From JBDOQU01 sp039839375 (GTDB lineage: Bacteria; Pseudomonadota; Alphaproteobacteria; DSM-16000; Inquilinaceae): a DNA stretch of 64,000 nt. Positions within the stretch are counted from its first letter, which is position 1, and every line of letters begins with the position of its first letter. Positions 55,364 to 64,000 of this stretch are shown here, in pieces. Under the pieces are notes generated by a model, which searched no databases, was not told where the DNA came from, and saw only the letters and a list, made by a program, of their open reading frames with translations. A program made the translations under genes and the position numbers. The stretch is taken from assembly GCF_039839375.1 (NCBI RefSeq), contig NZ_JBDOQU010000007.1, positions 124,001 through 188,000 of the forward strand. Direction: 5' to 3'.

Positions 55364-55372
55364 CGGCGGGTT
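55337..55372. repeat. 12-base tandem repeat at the mnmA start
   Basis: The unit ATGAACTCGCCC (minus strand) occurs twice, followed by a degenerate third copy ATGAACTCACTG. Every unit has its own in-frame ATG, so copy number would change the N-terminus by four residues without shifting the frame. Confidence 0.8.
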
Positions 55373-55524
55373 ATATGGGCGTTCGACAACGCCATGCAAC
55401 CTCCGCCCGCCGCCGCACGTTCCTTGCCACAATGCGCTTCGGCCTTATGGCCGATCGCGCTAGATTCCGCTGCCGGATGGACAGGCCGTCCGGTCTCCCG
55501 CACGACCTTTCCCCGACAGGCCCG

Positions 55525-57099
55525 ATGAAACGACGCGAGCTTCTCTCCACCGCCGCCGCCGCGACAGCGGTCGGCGCCCTTTATCCGCTGCTGGCCGCCC
55601 TGCCCGCCCGCGCCCAGATGACTGGATCGGCCGCCGGCCCTGCCCAGCCCTTCGATCGCGAATGGCTGGTGGCCGAGGCGCGGCGGCTGGCCGAGGCGGC
55701 CTATGTGCCGCCGCCGGACACGGTGCCCCAGGCCCTGAAGGATCTGAGCTGGGACCAATATCAGGACATCGCGTACGAGGAGGACGAATCCCTGTGGGCG
55801 GAGGACGATCTGGCCTTCCAGGTCCGGCTCTTCCATCTGGGGCTCTTCTTCCTGAAGCCGGTAAAGATCCATGAGGTGGTGGACGGGCAGGCGACGCCGA
55901 TCGCCTATTCCAGCGACCTGTTCGACTATGGCGACAACGAGTTTGATCCGCCGTTGCCGGCCGATCTGGGCTTCGCCGGCTTCCGCGTCCATTTCCATAC
56001 CGATTTCGAATTCGACATGGCGGCTTTCCTGGGCGCGAGCTACTTCCGGGCGGTCGGCGGCGAGCGGCAGTACGGCATGTCCGCGCGCGGCCTGGCGATC
56101 GACACCGGCCTACCGAGCGGCGAGGAGTTCCCGGACTTCCGCGCCTTCTGGATCGAGCGGCCGGCGCCAGGGGAGACGACCCTGACGGTCCATGCCCTGC
56201 TGGACAGCCCCAGCATCGCCGGTGCCTTCAGCTTCGACATCAGCCCCGGCCAGACCACGCTGATGGACGTGCGCACGAACCTGTTCCCGCGCGCCGCGAT
56301 CAATCAGCTTGGCATCGCGCCGCTGACCAGCATGTACCAGTTCGGCGAGAACGACCGCCGCGTCTCGGACGATTTCCGGCCGGAGGTCCATGATTCCGAC
56401 GGGCTGTCGATGTGGCGCGGCAACGGCGAATGGATGTGGCGGCCGCTGGTGAACTCACCCGTCCTGCGGGCCAACCTGTTCATGGACGAGAATCCGCGCG
56501 GCTTCGGCCTGCTGCAGCGCGACCGGAAATTCGAGCACTATCAGGATGACGGCGTCTACTACAACAAGCGGCCCAATCTGTGGGTGGAGCCGCTGGGGCC
56601 GTGGGGCAAGGGCGCGGTGCAGCTTGTCGAGATCCCGACGGCGGACGAGACGTTCGACAACATCGTCGCCTTCTGGGTGCCGGAGCAGGAGATCGCGCCG
56701 GGGCAGGAGATTGCTCTCGACTACCGCCTGTCATGGGGCACGCAGGTGCCGGGCAATTACGCGACCGCCGCCAGAGTCATCGCGACCCGGATCGGCGCCG
56801 GCGGGATTCCGGGGCTGGACCAGACCAGCGAAAGCCGGAAGTTCGTGATCGACTTCAAGGGCGGCGATCTGGCGCTCCTGAGCCGGGAAACGCCGGTGGA
56901 GCCGGTCATCACCACCTCCCGCGGCCGCATCAGCGAGCCGGCCGCGCGCCCGATCGAGGAACTGGGCGGCTGGCGGGTCAATTTCGACCTGGTGGAGGTC
57001 GAGGGCACGGAGCCTGTGGACCTGCGCCTCTATCTCAAGCTGGACGAAACGGCGCTGACGGAGACCTGGATCTATCAGTGGACGCCGCGCCGGATCTGA
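55525..57099 (+). CDS. Periplasmic glucan biosynthesis protein (OpgG/OpgD family)
   Basis: 524-residue MdoG-family protein. A twin-arginine-like signal (MKRRELLSTAAAATAVGALYP) resembles OpgD; the body begins FDREWLVAEARRLAEAAYVPP and has HFHTDFEFDMAAFLGASYF, SMYQFGENDRR, PLVNSP and FGLLQRDRKFEHYQD. These shape osmoregulated periplasmic glucans. ATG at 55525. The glucosyltransferase OpgH is not in the window. Its stop touches that of the convergent histidine kinase gene with no spacer. Confidence 0.9.
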   Translation: MKRRELLSTAAAATAVGALYPLLAALPARAQMTGSAAGPAQPFDREWLVAEARRLAEAAYVPPPDTVPQALKDLSWDQYQDIAYEEDESLWAEDDLAFQVRLFHLGLFFLKPVKIHEVVDGQATPIAYSSDLFDYGDNEFDPPLPADLGFAGFRVHFHTDFEFDMAAFLGASYFRAVGGERQYGMSARGLAIDTGLPSGEEFPDFRAFWIERPAPGETTLTVHALLDSPSIAGAFSFDISPGQTTLMDVRTNLFPRAAINQLGIAPLTSMYQFGENDRRVSDDFRPEVHDSDGLSMWRGNGEWMWRPLVNSPVLRANLFMDENPRGFGLLQRDRKFEHYQDDGVYYNKRPNLWVEPLGPWGKGAVQLVEIPTADETFDNIVAFWVPEQEIAPGQEIALDYRLSWGTQVPGNYATAARVIATRIGAGGIPGLDQTSESRKFVIDFKGGDLALLSRETPVEPVITTSRGRISEPAARPIEELGGWRVNFDLVEVEGTEPVDLRLYLKLDETALTETWIYQWTPRRI

Positions 57100-58869
57100 T
57101 CAGCCGGTCCGGACCAGACTGGTCTGGCCGACGCGGTCCGGGGGGAAGTGCAGCGACGCGGTGGTGCCTTCCCCCTGCCGGCTCTCCAGGACCAGCCGCG
57201 CATCGTGCAGCTTCGCCAGCGAGAGCGTGATGGCGAGGCCCAGTCCGACGCCTTCATGGCGCTTGTTCAGCCAGTCGTCGCCCTGGGCGAAGGGTTCCAT
57301 GACCTCGGCCAGGGCTTCCTCGCTGATGCCGATGCCGGTATCGGCCACGGCGATGCGGAACGCTCCGTCGACGATTGACGCCTCCACCCGAACGCTGCCG
57401 CCGGCGGCGGTGAACTTCACCGCGTTGACCAGCAGGTTCTGGACCATGTGGACGAGCGCCAGCCGGTCGGCATAGAGAAGCGGCAGGTCGCGGCCGAGCG
57501 ATTCCGAATAGTCGATCCCGCCTTTCTCCACCGCCGGCCGGACCAGCCGGCCAACATCGCGGATGACCTCCACGGCATCAATCCAATCCTCATGGATCGG
57601 GAACCGCCCCGCCTCCAGCGTCGAGAAGCGGAGCAGGTTCTCCACCATGTTCAGCAGCGCGCGGCCGGCGCCGTTGATGTCGGCTATATATTCCCGCTGC
57701 TTGGTCGTCAGCGGCCCGACGACCGCCTGCTGCATCAGGTCGGAGAAGCCGATGACGGCGTTGAGCGGCGTTCTCAACTCATGGCTCATATTGGCGAGGA
57801 AGGCCGCCTTCACGCGGTTGGCCTCCTCCGCCTTGGTTTTGGCGGCCTCCAGCTCATGCTGGACCTGTATCTCCGGCGTCACGTCGCGGCCGATGCCGAG
57901 GACGCCGATCAGGCGGCCCTCATCGTCATAGGAGGGCAGTTTGGTCGAGGATACCCAGCATTCGCGGCCTGACGGCGTCATGAAATGCTCCAGATAACCG
58001 ACGATCCCCTCCCCCTTCTCCATCACCTCTCGCTCGATGGACCGGAACAGCGCCGCATCGTCGGGTTTCAGGAACTCATCGTCACCGTGGCCGATCAGAT
58101 CATCGGGATGGGTGCGGCCCAGATGGGCGGCCATAGCGGCGTTCGCCGCCAGGAACCGGCCGTCGGGATCCTTCAGATAGATGAATTCGGGCCAGCCCTC
58201 GAACAGGGTGCGCACGATGCCGCGTTCGATCGACAGAGCCTTCTGAAGCTTGTGCTTCTTCCTGAGCGCCCGGCGGAGGGCTACCAGCGCCGCGATCCTG
58301 TCTTCCTCATGCAGCAGGAGCCCGCCGAGAAGCGTCGTGCCGATGAGCGTTCCCGCGATCATCGGCAGGTAGAAGGTCATGAAGTTGGCCATGATCATCG
58401 ACGGCAGCAGGACCCACAGGCCCAGGATGCTGGTCCCGGCCAGCGCCGCGCCGAGGACGATCAGGTTGAGGTACCGCAGCGCCTGGCGTTCGGGAATCCA
58501 CAGCCGCGCCGACAGGCCGCACAGGAAGGCGACGAAGACCATGACGATGCCGGTCGGCGCGCCGCCCCCGCCCAGCCACAGCCTGAACGCTCCGGCGATG
58601 GCCGACGCCACCAGGCCGACGATCGGCCCGCCGAAGAAGCCGGCGACGCCGAGAGGCACGGCGCGAAGATCGAAGACGAAGCCGGGGTCGATCTCCACCG
58701 GCATCAGCATCCCGGCGATGGCGCCGACGCCGAACAGGCTTCCCAATACGATGGCGCGGCCCCAACGCCGCGGAACCCGCCGGAACAGGGGGTAGAGCGC
58801 CGCGATGATCGCGATCGACGCGATCTGTGACAGCACAGGTGCCGCCATTCCGAAGAGAGACGCCGTCAT
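57100..58869 (-). CDS. Membrane sensor histidine kinase with 5TM-LYT and PAS domains
   Basis: 589 residues: six or so N-terminal membrane helices of the 5TMR/LYT type (1-185), a PAS domain (about 215-340, FIYLKDPDGRFLAANAAM), HisKA with ANMSHELRTPLNAVIGFSDL (phosphorylated His) and an HATPase ending GVGLGLAITLSLAKLHDARL. No receiver domain. Partner response regulator is not adjacent. Confidence 0.9.
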   Translation of the reverse strand: MTASLFGMAAPVLSQIASIAIIAALYPLFRRVPRRWGRAIVLGSLFGVGAIAGMLMPVEIDPGFVFDLRAVPLGVAGFFGGPIVGLVASAIAGAFRLWLGGGGAPTGIVMVFVAFLCGLSARLWIPERQALRYLNLIVLGAALAGTSILGLWVLLPSMIMANFMTFYLPMIAGTLIGTTLLGGLLLHEEDRIAALVALRRALRKKHKLQKALSIERGIVRTLFEGWPEFIYLKDPDGRFLAANAAMAAHLGRTHPDDLIGHGDDEFLKPDDAALFRSIEREVMEKGEGIVGYLEHFMTPSGRECWVSSTKLPSYDDEGRLIGVLGIGRDVTPEIQVQHELEAAKTKAEEANRVKAAFLANMSHELRTPLNAVIGFSDLMQQAVVGPLTTKQREYIADINGAGRALLNMVENLLRFSTLEAGRFPIHEDWIDAVEVIRDVGRLVRPAVEKGGIDYSESLGRDLPLLYADRLALVHMVQNLLVNAVKFTAAGGSVRVEASIVDGAFRIAVADTGIGISEEALAEVMEPFAQGDDWLNKRHEGVGLGLAITLSLAKLHDARLVLESRQGEGTTASLHFPPDRVGQTSLVRTG

Positions 58870-58952
58870 GCGTCTTGGTTAACCGATCAGGACTTAAGAA
58901 AATCGTAATGTGCCACGATTCCCGGGAGAGATGCGAAGATCTTCTCCTATTC

Positions 58953-59070
58953 GTCATTCCGGACTTGATCCGGAATCCATGGGCCGGCGCCGCCTTATGA
59001 GGGTGAAGGAGCGAGCACCGCCCCCGCGGCCATCAACACCGTATGGATGCTGGATCAAGTCCAGCATGAC
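58953..59070. repeat. Paired inverted intergenic repeats
   Basis: GTCATTCCGGACTTGATCC... at 58953-58980 and its partner at 59043-59070 (ATGGATGCTGGATCAAGTCC...) are two versions of one palindromic element in opposite orientation, each with its own internal hairpin (arms ATTCCGGA and ATGCTGGA). A second common motif, TTCGACAGGCTCACCATGA, follows at about 59095. These are dispersed repeats common in alphaproteobacterial genomes. Confidence 0.75.
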
Positions 59071-59123
59071 GTTTTCTGGTGCGATGCCCACTTGGTTCGA
59101 CAGGCTCACCATGAAGGAGAGGT

Positions 59124-60185
59124 CTAAGCGCTCCTGCCCAGCGAGGCTTCGCGCAAGGGCGCGGGCCTGGACGTTGCCTTGCGGGGCGGGCGGTTGAGTA
59201 GGTCCGGGAGGGGGGACTGGAACAGCCAGGCCAGCGGCCGCCTGGCGCAGAGGGCATGGATGCCGAGAGGCAGCACGACGCAGACGGTGGCGATCAGGGC
59301 GACCGGTAGATAGCCCGGCGCCAGGTCGAATCTCAGCATCGCGTTGATCGTGATGGAGATGATGAGCGCGTGCAGGACGTAGATCGGCAGCGTGTTCCGG
59401 CCGATCATCGCCACCGCCGATCGCAGGGGCGTCCGCGCGATGAAGAGGGCCATGCCGATCCCGGCCGCCAGTCCGGCGAGATCGGCCAGCAGCACGACGA
59501 TCGGCACGTTGAGCAGGCCGGTCATCCTGGCCGCACCCACGAGGGCCGGGAAGGCTATGATGGCGCCCGCCCAGGCTGCGAGAGGAACCTTCTCCGCCCG
59601 TTCGAACAGGAGCCGCGCCAGTTCCCCGCCCATGGCGAAGAACACGTAGTACTGCGCCAGATTGTTCAGGACGAAATTGTCGGTTCGGAACGCGCCGGAT
59701 TCCACGGTCGCCGCCAGCGCCATCGCCAGGACCAGGTGCAGGCCAGGCGGCAGCCGGCGGAGGATGAAGGCCAGGCTGTAATAGAGCCCCAGCGCGTAGA
59801 GAAACCAAAGGCCGCTGAACGGGTAGAACAGGATGTTCAGGATCGGCGGCAGCACGCCGCCCTGCGCTTCATGGGCGATGCTGGGATCGGCCAGCAGCAC
59901 GTAGTGCCGGACCAGCGACCAGAGCAGATAGAGATAGAGGTAATTGGTTATCCGGAAAGCCAGTTTGCTCCCCGGAGACTCCTTGTTGATCAGCCGCGCG
60001 GCGAAGGCGCCGGAAATGAAGAAGAAGAGCGGCATCCGCATGTACTGGAACAGCGAGGACAGCCCGCCCAGCAACGGGCTGTTCCAGCCGGTGGCCACGA
60101 AATAGAGGTCGATGTGATAGAGGATGACCAGAAGGATCGACAGGGCCTTGGCGCAATCGATCCAGTCTTTTCTCGTTCCGCTCAC
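59124..60185 (-). CDS. Acyltransferase-3 family membrane protein (OpgC-like)
   Basis: About 353 residues with roughly ten helices. The N-terminal KDWIDCAKALSILLVILYH and RMPLFFFISGAF match acyltransferase-3/OpgC proteins, which add acyl or succinyl groups to periplasmic glycans. The start is probably GTG at 60185 (GGAG upstream); a TTG at 60218 would add 11 residues. Close to the OpgG/D gene but on the other strand, so glucan modification is plausible, not shown. Confidence 0.85.
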   Translation of the reverse strand: MSGTRKDWIDCAKALSILLVILYHIDLYFVATGWNSPLLGGLSSLFQYMRMPLFFFISGAFAARLINKESPGSKLAFRITNYLYLYLLWSLVRHYVLLADPSIAHEAQGGVLPPILNILFYPFSGLWFLYALGLYYSLAFILRRLPPGLHLVLAMALAATVESGAFRTDNFVLNNLAQYYVFFAMGGELARLLFERAEKVPLAAWAGAIIAFPALVGAARMTGLLNVPIVVLLADLAGLAAGIGMALFIARTPLRSAVAMIGRNTLPIYVLHALIISITINAMLRFDLAPGYLPVALIATVCVVLPLGIHALCARRPLAWLFQSPLPDLLNRPPRKATSRPAPLREASLGRSA

Positions 60186-60400
60186 GGGGTGCCGTCTCCG
60201 CCTGTTGGCATTGATCAAGGCGGCGAAACCGGATGGAGACGTCCTCCTGCATGGAGAGCGTCACATTTACGTAAAATAAAACAGAAGAAAAACCGATATC
60301 GCCAATGGCGTCCGTGCTACTCGCGATCGCTCACGAAGGACAGGGACAATAACGTGATATCGAAACGAGCAAAAACGGGAACAGCCTTAAGCCCGCTCTT

Positions 60401-60829
60401 CTAGAAACCCAGCGCCAGCCGTGCGTCTTCGCTGGCTTTCTCAGGACCCCAGGGCGGATCCCAGGTGAGATCGACTTCACATCCCGTCGTACCGGGGACG
60501 TTGAGAACGCCCTTGCGAACCATCTCCGGCAGGCTGCCGGCGACGGGGCAGTTCGGCGCGGTCAGCGTCATCAGGACACGGACGGAGCCGTCCGCCGAAA
60601 CGTCCAGATCGTAGATCAGGCCCAGATCGTAGATGTTGATCGGGATCTCCGGATCCTCGACCAGCATCAGGTTGTCGATCACCGCCTCCCGGACCGTCTC
60701 AACGTCGACCGGCGGGTCGACATGGTTGCGGTCGGTCTTGACGTGGATCCAGTCCGGCTCCACGACCTCCAGCCCGCCCATGAAGTCCTGGAGGCCAGGG
60801 CCTTCGGAAAGATTGCTCGCGGCGGACAT
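60401..60829 (-). CDS. sufT: Fe-S assembly protein SufT (MIP18/DUF59)
   Basis: 142 residues; the DUF59 core is LVEDPEIPINIYDLGLIYDLD, MTLTAPNCPVAGSLP with the conserved Cys, and a C-terminal VDLTWDPPWGPE. Helps mature Fe-S proteins. Last gene of the suf operon, 3 bases after sufA. Confidence 0.93.
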   Translation of the reverse strand: MSAASNLSEGPGLQDFMGGLEVVEPDWIHVKTDRNHVDPPVDVETVREAVIDNLMLVEDPEIPINIYDLGLIYDLDVSADGSVRVLMTLTAPNCPVAGSLPEMVRKGVLNVPGTTGCEVDLTWDPPWGPEKASEDARLALGF

Positions 60830-60832
60830 CGG

Positions 60833-61219
60833 TCAGGGCGCCGCGGGTTCGGCATCGGGCTGCTGGGGCGCGACGCGGAAGCTCTCGCCGCAGCCGCAAC
60901 GGTCGACCTCGTTGGGATTGTTGAAGACGAACCGCGCGCCCAGATCCTCCTGGACGTAGTCCATCTCCGTCCCGATCAGGAACATGGAGGCCGACGGCTC
61001 GATCAGGATGGTGACGCCCTTGTCCTCCACCACATCCTCGAACCGCTTCACCTCCTCGGCATATTCCATGTGATAGCTGAGGCCGGAACAGCCGCGTGCC
61101 TTGACGCCGACGCGGACGCCGACGATCGGCTTGTCGGCGTTCGCCATCAGTTCCTTCACCCGTTCCGCCGCGCGGTCGGTGATGGTGATGGCCTTGGGCA
61201 GGGGTCGCATGGTCGCCAT
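60833..61219 (-). CDS. sufA: A-type Fe-S carrier SufA
   Basis: 128 residues with the three Fe-S ligand cysteines: GVKARGCSGLSYHMEY and RCGCGESF near the C-terminus. Receives clusters from SufBCD and hands them to targets. Lies between sufE and sufT. Confidence 0.93.
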   Translation of the reverse strand: MATMRPLPKAITITDRAAERVKELMANADKPIVGVRVGVKARGCSGLSYHMEYAEEVKRFEDVVEDKGVTILIEPSASMFLIGTEMDYVQEDLGARFVFNNPNEVDRCGCGESFRVAPQQPDAEPAAP

Positions 61220-61269
61220 TATCCGTGATCCTTTGTCCTCTTACCCGCACATATAGGGTCGCCGCTCGC

Positions 61270-61707
61270 CTAATTCACCGGCTCCGCCGTCGTGTAGGCT
61301 TCCGCCAAGCCCTTGATACGGGCCACCATCGCCGCCAGACCGCTGCGGCGGCCGCCGGACAGGTGCTTGTGCATCTCCACCCGCTCGAACAGGTCGGCGA
61401 GGTCGAGATCGAGCACCTCCCGCGGCGTCCTGCCGGAGCAGAGCGCGATCACGATCGCGACCAGCCCCTTGACGATGATGGCGTCGCTGTCGCCCTGGAA
61501 CTCCAGCACCGGCTCCCTGCCGCTGTTGTCGACGCGGCTGACCAGCCAGACCTGGCTCATGCAGCCCTCGACCCTGGTGGCGGGCGTCTTCAGTGCGTCG
61601 GGCATCGGCGGCAGGGCCTTGCCGAGGCCGATGATGTAGTCGTAGCGCTCATCCCCTTCCAGGAACTCCAGCGCCTCGATGATCTCGTCCGCGTCCTGTT
61701 CGGCCAT
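61270..61707 (-). CDS. sufE: Sulfur acceptor SufE
   Basis: 145 residues; accepts persulfide from SufS and raises its activity. Active Cys in VEGCMSQVWLVSRV. YDYIIGLGKALPPMP near the N-terminus matches the family. Starts 8 bases after sufS. Confidence 0.93.
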   Translation of the reverse strand: MAEQDADEIIEALEFLEGDERYDYIIGLGKALPPMPDALKTPATRVEGCMSQVWLVSRVDNSGREPVLEFQGDSDAIIVKGLVAIVIALCSGRTPREVLDLDLADLFERVEMHKHLSGGRRSGLAAMVARIKGLAEAYTTAEPVN

Positions 61708-61715
61708 GACGGACC

Positions 61716-62981
61716 CTAGCTCAGCTTCCTGATCGCAGAGTCGACCGCTTCGGCCAGCGCGTCAACCTCCGCCCGGCTGTTGTAGAGGCCGAAGCTGGCG
61801 CGCGCCGTCGCGGTCACGTCAAGCATGTCCATCAGAGGCTGGGCGCAATGGTGCCCGGCGCGGATCGCCACGCCCGACCGGTCGACCAGCGTCGCCAGAT
61901 CGTGCGGATGGGCGGCGTCCACCGTGAAGGAGACGATGGCGGCCTTGCCCGGCGCGTTGCCCTGGATCTTCAGCCCCCTTATGCGGGACAGCCTTTCGGT
62001 GGCGTAGCGCAGCAGATCGTTCTCATGGGCGCGGATGCGGTCGAACCCCAGCCGCGTCACATAGTCGATCGCCACGCCCAGCGCGATCGCCTCCACAATC
62101 GGCGGCGTCCCGGCCTCGAACTTGTAGGGCAAATCGTTGAAGCGGGTTTCCTCCCACGTCACCGACCGGATCATGTCGCCGCCGCCCTGATAGGGCGGCA
62201 ACTGGTCGAGCAGATCCTGCTTGCCGTAGAGGATGCCGATGCCGGACGGCCCGTAGAGCTTGTGGCCTGTGAAGGCGTAGAAATCGGCGTCTATTGCGCG
62301 GACATCGACATGGCCGTGGACGGCCGCCTGCGATCCGTCGAACAGGACCTTCGCGCCGGCCCCATGGGCCAGCCGCGCGATCTCCGCCGCCGGCGTCACG
62401 GTGCCCAGCACATTGGAAGTATGGGCGATGGAGACCAGCCGGGTCCGTGGCCCCAGCAGCGCCTCGAACGCCGCCATGTCCAGCGACCCGTCGGGCAGCA
62501 GGGGCGCAACCTTCAGGACGATGCCCCGATCCTGGCGCAGCAACTGCCAGGGCACGATGTTGGCGTGGTGCTCCATCGCCGACACCACGATTTCGTCCCC
62601 TTCCCTGAGGGAGCGGCCGAAGCTGGAGGCGACGAGGTTGATCGATTCCGTCGCTCCCTTGGTGAAGATGATCTCCTTCACCGAATCCGCGTTCAGGAAG
62701 ACGCGCACCTTCTCCCGCGCGCCCTCGTAGAGGTCCGTCGCCGCGCCGCTGAGATAGTGGAGCCCCCGATGGACGTTGGCGTAGTCGTTCTCGAGGATAT
62801 GGGTGATGGCCTCGATCACCGCGCGCGGCTTCTGCGCCGACGCGCCATTGTCGAGATAGACCAGCGGCTTGCCATAGACCTCCCGCGACAGGATCGGGAA
62901 ATCGGCCCGCACCCGATCGAGATCGTAATCGTTGACGGCGCTGACATGCGCCGCTGCGGGACGGGTCAGGGCATCGTCCAT
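61716..62981 (-). CDS. sufS: Cysteine desulfurase SufS
   Basis: 421-residue group II PLP cysteine desulfurase. PLP Lys241 in FTGHKLYGPSGIG; active-site Cys near 378 in IRAGHHCAQPLMD. Its ATG overlaps the sufD stop by one base. Confidence 0.95.
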   Translation of the reverse strand: MDDALTRPAAAHVSAVNDYDLDRVRADFPILSREVYGKPLVYLDNGASAQKPRAVIEAITHILENDYANVHRGLHYLSGAATDLYEGAREKVRVFLNADSVKEIIFTKGATESINLVASSFGRSLREGDEIVVSAMEHHANIVPWQLLRQDRGIVLKVAPLLPDGSLDMAAFEALLGPRTRLVSIAHTSNVLGTVTPAAEIARLAHGAGAKVLFDGSQAAVHGHVDVRAIDADFYAFTGHKLYGPSGIGILYGKQDLLDQLPPYQGGGDMIRSVTWEETRFNDLPYKFEAGTPPIVEAIALGVAIDYVTRLGFDRIRAHENDLLRYATERLSRIRGLKIQGNAPGKAAIVSFTVDAAHPHDLATLVDRSGVAIRAGHHCAQPLMDMLDVTATARASFGLYNSRAEVDALAEAVDSAIRKLS

Positions 62982-64000
62982 CAGGCGGTCTCCGCGTTTT
63001 CCATCCAGGTCCGCACCAGGGCGGCGAATTCCTCCCGCACCGCGTCGACCCGGACCTCCTCCAGCGCGTCCTGGACGAACGCCTCGACCAGGAGGGAACG
63101 GGCTTCCTTCTCACCGATGCCGCGGGCGCGCAGGTAGAACAGCGCCTCGGCGTCGATCTCGCCCACCGTCGCGCCGTGGCTGCATTTCACGTCGTCGGCG
63201 TAGATCTCAAGCTCCGGCTTGGAGTCGATCTCCGCCTCCCGCGACAGCAGCAGCGCACGGTTGAGCTGGTAGCCGTCCGTCCGCTGGGCGTCGCGGCGGA
63301 CGATGATCTTGCCCTGGAAGACGCCCCGCGCCTTGCCGTCCAGCACGCCCTTGTAGACTTCCCGGCTGGTGCCGTCTGGCATGGCGTGGTCGATCAGCGT
63401 CGTGGTGTCCATATGCTGCCGGCGGCGGCCCAGATAGGCGCCGGAGAGGCGGCAATCCGCGCCGGTTCCGTCCAGCCGGGCGTAGATGTCGTTGCGCGCC
63501 AGCCCCGCCCCGTCGGACAGGATGAAGCTGTCATAGGTGGCATCCTTGGCCACATGCACGAAGACGGTGGAGAGGTGAAACGCGGCCTCGCCCTCGCTCT
63601 GGCGCTTGTAGTGATGGATATGCGCCCCTTCCCCGACGGTAATCTCAGTGACGCCGTTGGCGAAATAGGTTTGGCCGTCCGGCCCGCGATGGTCTTCCAC
63701 GACCGTCGCCTGGCTGGCTTCCTCCGCCACGATCAGGAGGCGCGGATGATGGGAGACGGGATCGCCTTCATGGTCGGTGATGAAGAGGACCCGTATCGGC
63801 GCGTCGACGGTCACGCCGCGCGGGACGCGCAGCGCCAGCCCGTCGGTCAGGAGAGCATCGTTCAGATCGCGGAACGGCCGGTCCGGCAGGTCGGCCAGGC
63901 GCCCCAAATGATCGGCGACGAAGCCGTCGCCGGACTCCAGCCCGGCGGCCAGGCTTTCGATCCGCGCACCTTCCGGCAACGCGCCCAGCGCCGACAGATC
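62981..64000 (-). CDS. sufD: Fe-S scaffold protein SufD, 5' end cut by window
   Basis: The frame is open to the right edge; about 340 codons are present, starting DLSALGALPEGARIESL, so the first part (perhaps 90 residues) is missing. Beta-helix core and conserved C-terminal KCSHGATVGEIDAEALFYLRARGI match SufB/D. Forms the SufBCD scaffold with SufB and SufC, whose genes presumably lie to the right. Confidence 0.93.
   Translation of the reverse strand, partial: DLSALGALPEGARIESLAAGLESGDGFVADHLGRLADLPDRPFRDLNDALLTDGLALRVPRGVTVDAPIRVLFITDHEGDPVSHHPRLLIVAEEASQATVVEDHRGPDGQTYFANGVTEITVGEGAHIHHYKRQSEGEAAFHLSTVFVHVAKDATYDSFILSDGAGLARNDIYARLDGTGADCRLSGAYLGRRRQHMDTTTLIDHAMPDGTSREVYKGVLDGKARGVFQGKIIVRRDAQRTDGYQLNRALLLSREAEIDSKPELEIYADDVKCSHGATVGEIDAEALFYLRARGIGEKEARSLLVEAFVQDALEEVRVDAVREEFAALVRTWMENAETA

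Overview
The window is a GC-rich chromosomal segment, almost certainly from an alphaproteobacterium. Supporting signs are the codon bias (long antisense shadow frames), the sufD-sufS-sufE-sufA-sufT order, the TPR protein-bamB-der block, a DUF2794 gene, a MaeB-type malic enzyme with a phosphotransacetylase tail, and dispersed intergenic palindromes of a kind common in this class. Genus cannot be fixed from the sequence alone. There is no prophage, intact insertion sequence, CRISPR array or rRNA; one tRNA gene (Met-CAU) is present.

Left end (1-12200, all minus strand): a secretion locus. A very large secreted protein (about 2926 residues) joins an animal-type haem peroxidase domain to two Ig-like modules and a long array of RTX calcium-binding repeats, and ends in a type I secretion tail. 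It is followed by a PrtD-type ABC exporter and, with an ATGA overlap, by an RTX/cadherin-like protein with an N-terminal membrane segment that runs off the window. The peroxidase resembles the Mn(II)-oxidising MopA group. This is the most unusual system in the window.

12983-19557: a compact locus apparently for D-amino acids and D- or beta-peptides: a DmpA/BapA-type P1 peptidase, a polar amino acid ABC importer, a D-amino acid aminotransferase, a divergent LysR regulator with a perfect palindromic operator, and a DppA-type M55 D-aminopeptidase. 19693-26154 carries a cupin and a caa3-like terminal oxidase operon: a subunit II-cytochrome c fusion, a subunit I-III fusion, a small membrane protein, a CtaG-like protein and a triheme cytochrome. 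26243-33011 holds a TSUP transporter and a YtfQRT/YjfF-type sugar importer with a divergent LacI regulator.

33078-44643 is mostly core metabolism and envelope biogenesis: a small new ORF, der, bamB and a YfgM-like gene; DUF2794, two tiny ORFs, hydroxypyruvate isomerase and a gamma-glutamylcyclotransferase-like gene; isovaleryl-CoA dehydrogenase, a PaaI thioesterase, mgtE and maeB. 44959-49376 encodes a multi-PAS soluble histidine kinase overlapping a REC-adenylate cyclase, probably one phosphorelay-to-cAMP circuit.

49885-53801: a DUF2231/sorbosone dehydrogenase pair, a DUF1778-GNAT toxin-antitoxin module with a clear operator, a lower-GC pair of unknown genes, and the tRNA. 53893-64000: SCP2 protein, mnmA, an OpgG/OpgD glucan protein, a 5TM histidine kinase, an acyltransferase, and the 3' part of the suf Fe-S cluster operon, cut by the right edge inside sufD. 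Many neighbouring genes overlap by ATGA or similar, indicating tight translational coupling.
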